Shown here one piece after another: positions 21,049-22,583 of a stretch of 22,583 nucleotides of DNA. The stretch comes from Candidatus Pacearchaeota archaeon (GTDB taxonomy: Archaea; Nanobdellota; Nanobdellia; Pacearchaeales; GW2011-AR1). Under the pieces are notes generated by a model that saw only the letters and a program-made list of their open reading frames with translations, did not search any database and was not told the origin of the DNA. Within the stretch, counting starts at the first letter, position 1. Every line of letters starts with the position of its first letter. A program made the translations under genes and the position numbers. Where the stretch lies: contig NZDU01000018.1 of assembly GCA_002688875.1 (NCBI GenBank), positions 19,191 to 41,773 of the forward strand. Direction: 5' to 3'.

Positions 21049-22317
21049 TTAGTAATAATTTGTTTCTCCGAGTTCTTCAGATTCTTCTGGTCTTTTTGTC
21101 AATAATACGATTAGTATTATTAATAGCACGACGAAGATTATCACGAGGATAACTGTCAGTACAACAACTGTGTTAGGTTTTCCGTCAGTTCCAGAAACCA
21201 CGTTAGTAGTTTTTGAACCGGCTTTCTCAACATTAACTGTGAAGCTAATTTGTTCAGACAAACCTGTCTCGCTGTGTACATTAACACTTATCAAGTATGT
21301 ACCTTCTTCAAGACTGTTAGAAGCTCTTACTTTGATTCCGGTTGCTCGACTTGAGTCACCAGAAACAGTTACTATAGGTTCTGTAGCTTCTACAAACAAT
21401 CCTTTTGAGTCGCCAGGAGTTATTGTGTAAACTACTAGTCTTTCGCTTGGGTTAACAAGAACAATATCGAATACTGTTTCTTGACCTGGTGCGATAGTCT
21501 TTGCAGTTACAGGAGGTAGAATTCTAGTATCTACTCCTCTCACAACAACTCTTGTATTTGTTGTAACGCTTGTATCGTGGTTGTATGCTTCTATTTCTAG
21601 ATCATAGTTTCCTGCAGGAGCGTCTCGTGGTAGAGTAAGGTAAATCCTTCTCTCTCTTGCGTCGTTGATATCATCATCGAACGCATCTCGATTATTTTCG
21701 AGATCACCAACGTATACCTTTTGAGAAATTCCCAAACCTGGTATAGTAGCTCTTACATAAACATTGTCTAGTCTTTCAGCTCCGTTGTTTTCAATAACAA
21801 CATCGACAGCCAGTCTACTTCCTGCTTCAACAACTTCGTTTCTATCGATTGACAATAGATTCAAGCTGTACTGATTCTTCTCAACTGAGACTGGAACTTC
21901 AACTTCTTGAGAGTCCAAACCTCTAGCTGAAAATCTTACTAGTAACATAAGTTCTTCTTCTGTTAATTCGTCAAGATCTAATGAAGATGGTAGTTCAAGT
22001 GTGAATCTCTTCACATATGTGTTACCGTCAACAATTCTGAATCTTGATGTTTCGTCAGAAATTTCACTTTTGAAACCTTCGATGTAAGTTCTGATTTTTA
22101 CGTCAGATGCATCAGATAATGCAGTAAACTTAACTACAACAGGAACTGTTTGAGATACTGATCCTGCAATGTTGTTTCCAACATTGTCTAGAGCGATAGA
22201 TATTGAATCAACTTCAACGTCAGTCACGTCTACAAAATCAACAGCTGCAACAGTTGTCATAGCTAATGCTACAGCAAAAAGTGCTATAAATGAAACCAAA
22301 AATGCTTTGTTTTTCAT
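21049..22317 (-). CDS. Probable major surface (S-layer-like) protein with CARDB/NEW3-like domains
   Basis: 422 residues. A signal peptide, MKNKAFLVSFIALFAVALAM, is followed by three or so beta-sandwich domains. One has the CARDB-like pattern DRNEVVEAGSRLAVDVVIEN with LDNVYVRATIP; another has the NEW3-like TIAPGQETVFDIVLVNPSE and GTYLISVNVHSETG. A transmembrane helix at about 383-407 precedes a short acidic tail. It is a type I membrane protein facing outside. Expression is probably high: a strong T-rich terminator follows, codons are even and less biased than elsewhere, and the + strand here has more C than G (15 C, 9 G in 21661-21720), against the window trend. TATA GTTTATAAAC at 22361-22370 leaves a leader of about 18-20 nt without a Shine-Dalgarno site. 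Confidence 0.85.
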   Translation of the reverse strand: MKNKAFLVSFIALFAVALAMTTVAAVDFVDVTDVEVDSISIALDNVGNNIAGSVSQTVPVVVKFTALSDASDVKIRTYIEGFKSEISDETSRFRIVDGNTYVKRFTLELPSSLDLDELTEEELMLLVRFSARGLDSQEVEVPVSVEKNQYSLNLLSIDRNEVVEAGSRLAVDVVIENNGAERLDNVYVRATIPGLGISQKVYVGDLENNRDAFDDDINDARERRIYLTLPRDAPAGNYDLEIEAYNHDTSVTTNTRVVVRGVDTRILPPVTAKTIAPGQETVFDIVLVNPSERLVVYTITPGDSKGLFVEATEPIVTVSGDSSRATGIKVRASNSLEEGTYLISVNVHSETGLSEQISFTVNVEKAGSKTTNVVSGTDGKPNTVVVLTVILVIIFVVLLIILIVLLTKRPEESEELGETNYY

Positions 22318-22360
22318 TGTATGTTTGTATAAATTTAGTTACTATTTCGGGTCGATTTCT

Positions 22361-22370
22361 GTTTATAAAC
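22361..22370 (-). promoter_or_regulatory. TATA box of the surface protein gene
   Basis: GTTTATAAAC, itself a perfect palindrome, lies 44-53 nt before the ATG at 22317, implying a short untranslated leader. Confidence 0.6.
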
Positions 22371-22414
22371 TTATCTATTATGTAGTAACTATATAATAAT
22401 TACAAATTGGGGAA

Positions 22415-22424
22415 TCTTTAAATA
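22415..22424 (+). promoter_or_regulatory. TATA box of the gene at 22447
   Basis: TCTTTAAATA is centred 27 nt before the ATG at 22447, divergent from the surface protein promoter. Confidence 0.6.
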
Positions 22425-22446
22425 GTCTACTTTGGTATACCATTTT

Positions 22447-22583
22447 ATGGTTAATGCTAATGGTTCTAATAGTGGGGGTAAAAAGACTAAGAAAGTGACT
22501 ACTATTAAAGTTTATGGTGAGACTAAAGATAGGTTGGATAGGTTGAAGGAGCATCATCGGGAGAGTTATGATGAGGTTTTGAG
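22447..22583 (+). CDS. Ribbon-helix-helix/antitoxin-like protein (5' part)
   Basis: 45 codons before the window ends. The first 13 residues are Asn/Gly/Ser/Lys-rich and flexible. Then VTTIKVYGETKDRLDRLKEH followed by HRESYDEVL matches a small archaeal family (usual form TI-L-EETK-RL--LK-H-RESYD-VI) with a ribbon-helix-helix-like DNA-binding start. These are often antitoxins or small regulators. Whether a toxin follows is outside the window. The TATA box 27 nt upstream supports the start and a leaderless message. Confidence 0.75.
   Translation, partial: MVNANGSNSGGKKTKKVTTIKVYGETKDRLDRLKEHHRESYDEVL

Noticed and set aside
1..22583. CRISPR arrays, insertion sequences, rRNA genes
   Set aside because: No regularly spaced direct repeats, no transposase-like protein and no rRNA segments were seen; the only tandem repeats are the 15-bp coding repeat at 13111-13179 and a weak 23-nt duplicate near 12457-12502.

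Overview
The window looks like a chromosomal segment of an uncultivated, low-GC archaeon, most likely a DPANN lineage (Woesearchaeota/Pacearchaeota-like). The evidence is: archaeal D-Tyr-tRNA deacylase DtdA; a two-subunit 2-oxoacid:ferredoxin oxidoreductase with a fused gamma-alpha subunit; SMC-type and CARDB-like surface proteins of the DPANN kind; tRNA genes without encoded CCA; an A1-U72 initiator tRNA; and TATA boxes centred about 25-31 nt before start codons, with few Shine-Dalgarno sites (mostly leaderless mRNAs). The lineage is an inference from gene style, not from a marker tree.

Layout. 1-898 (+): the end of dtdA and a Cys-rich membrane-anchored protein. 899-3271 (-): a tight operon of P-loop kinase, korB, a second P-loop kinase and a flavodoxin. 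3324-3532: an unusual class II tRNA with anticodon GUC, its TATA box, and a degenerate tRNA 5' half. 3533-7563 (-): korA, a small orphan gene and AMP-forming acetyl-CoA synthetase. 7644-8941: a tiny gene facing a PIN-domain nuclease, which follows a CYTH phosphohydrolase. 9051-10871 (-): a small membrane protein, an endonuclease III without Fe-S ligands, and a short-chain dehydrogenase. 10925-11320: a long hairpin, tRNA-Ser(GCU) and an orphan antitoxin-like gene. 11346-13479 (-): a sequon-rich surface protein, a hairpin with a GCGAAGC tip, and a Nudix-DUF3850 fusion. 13530-14334: initiator tRNA and rnhB, divergent from one TATA element. 14402-16767 (+): two membrane proteins flanking a CBS-pair protein. 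16816-20200 (+): an SMC-family ATPase and a one-base-spaced partner gene. 20199-20278 (-): a candidate structured ncRNA. 20344-22317 (-): an orphan gene and a probable major surface protein. 22447-end (+): the start of a ribbon-helix-helix-like protein.

How the genes fit together. KorAB, flavodoxin and acetyl-CoA synthetase fit a small fermentative carbon/redox module in which pyruvate or another 2-oxoacid is interconverted with acyl-CoA, and acetyl-CoA with acetate. The right half is chromosome maintenance (RNase HII, SMC-like ATPase) next to membrane proteins of unknown role.

The two strongest novelties are (i) the SMC-like protein, which has SMC-type heads but a Rad50-type CPLC zinc hook exactly at its midpoint instead of the SMC hinge, with an uncharacterised downstream partner; and (ii) the tRNA that carries an Asp anticodon (GUC) on a serine-like class II body, with a degenerate copy of its 5' half upstream. 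A candidate 80-nt structured RNA with its own TATA box and U-run is third. The + strand is strongly G-rich over C regardless of gene direction; a handful of genes break this pattern and stand out as candidate recent arrivals or strongly codon-selected genes.
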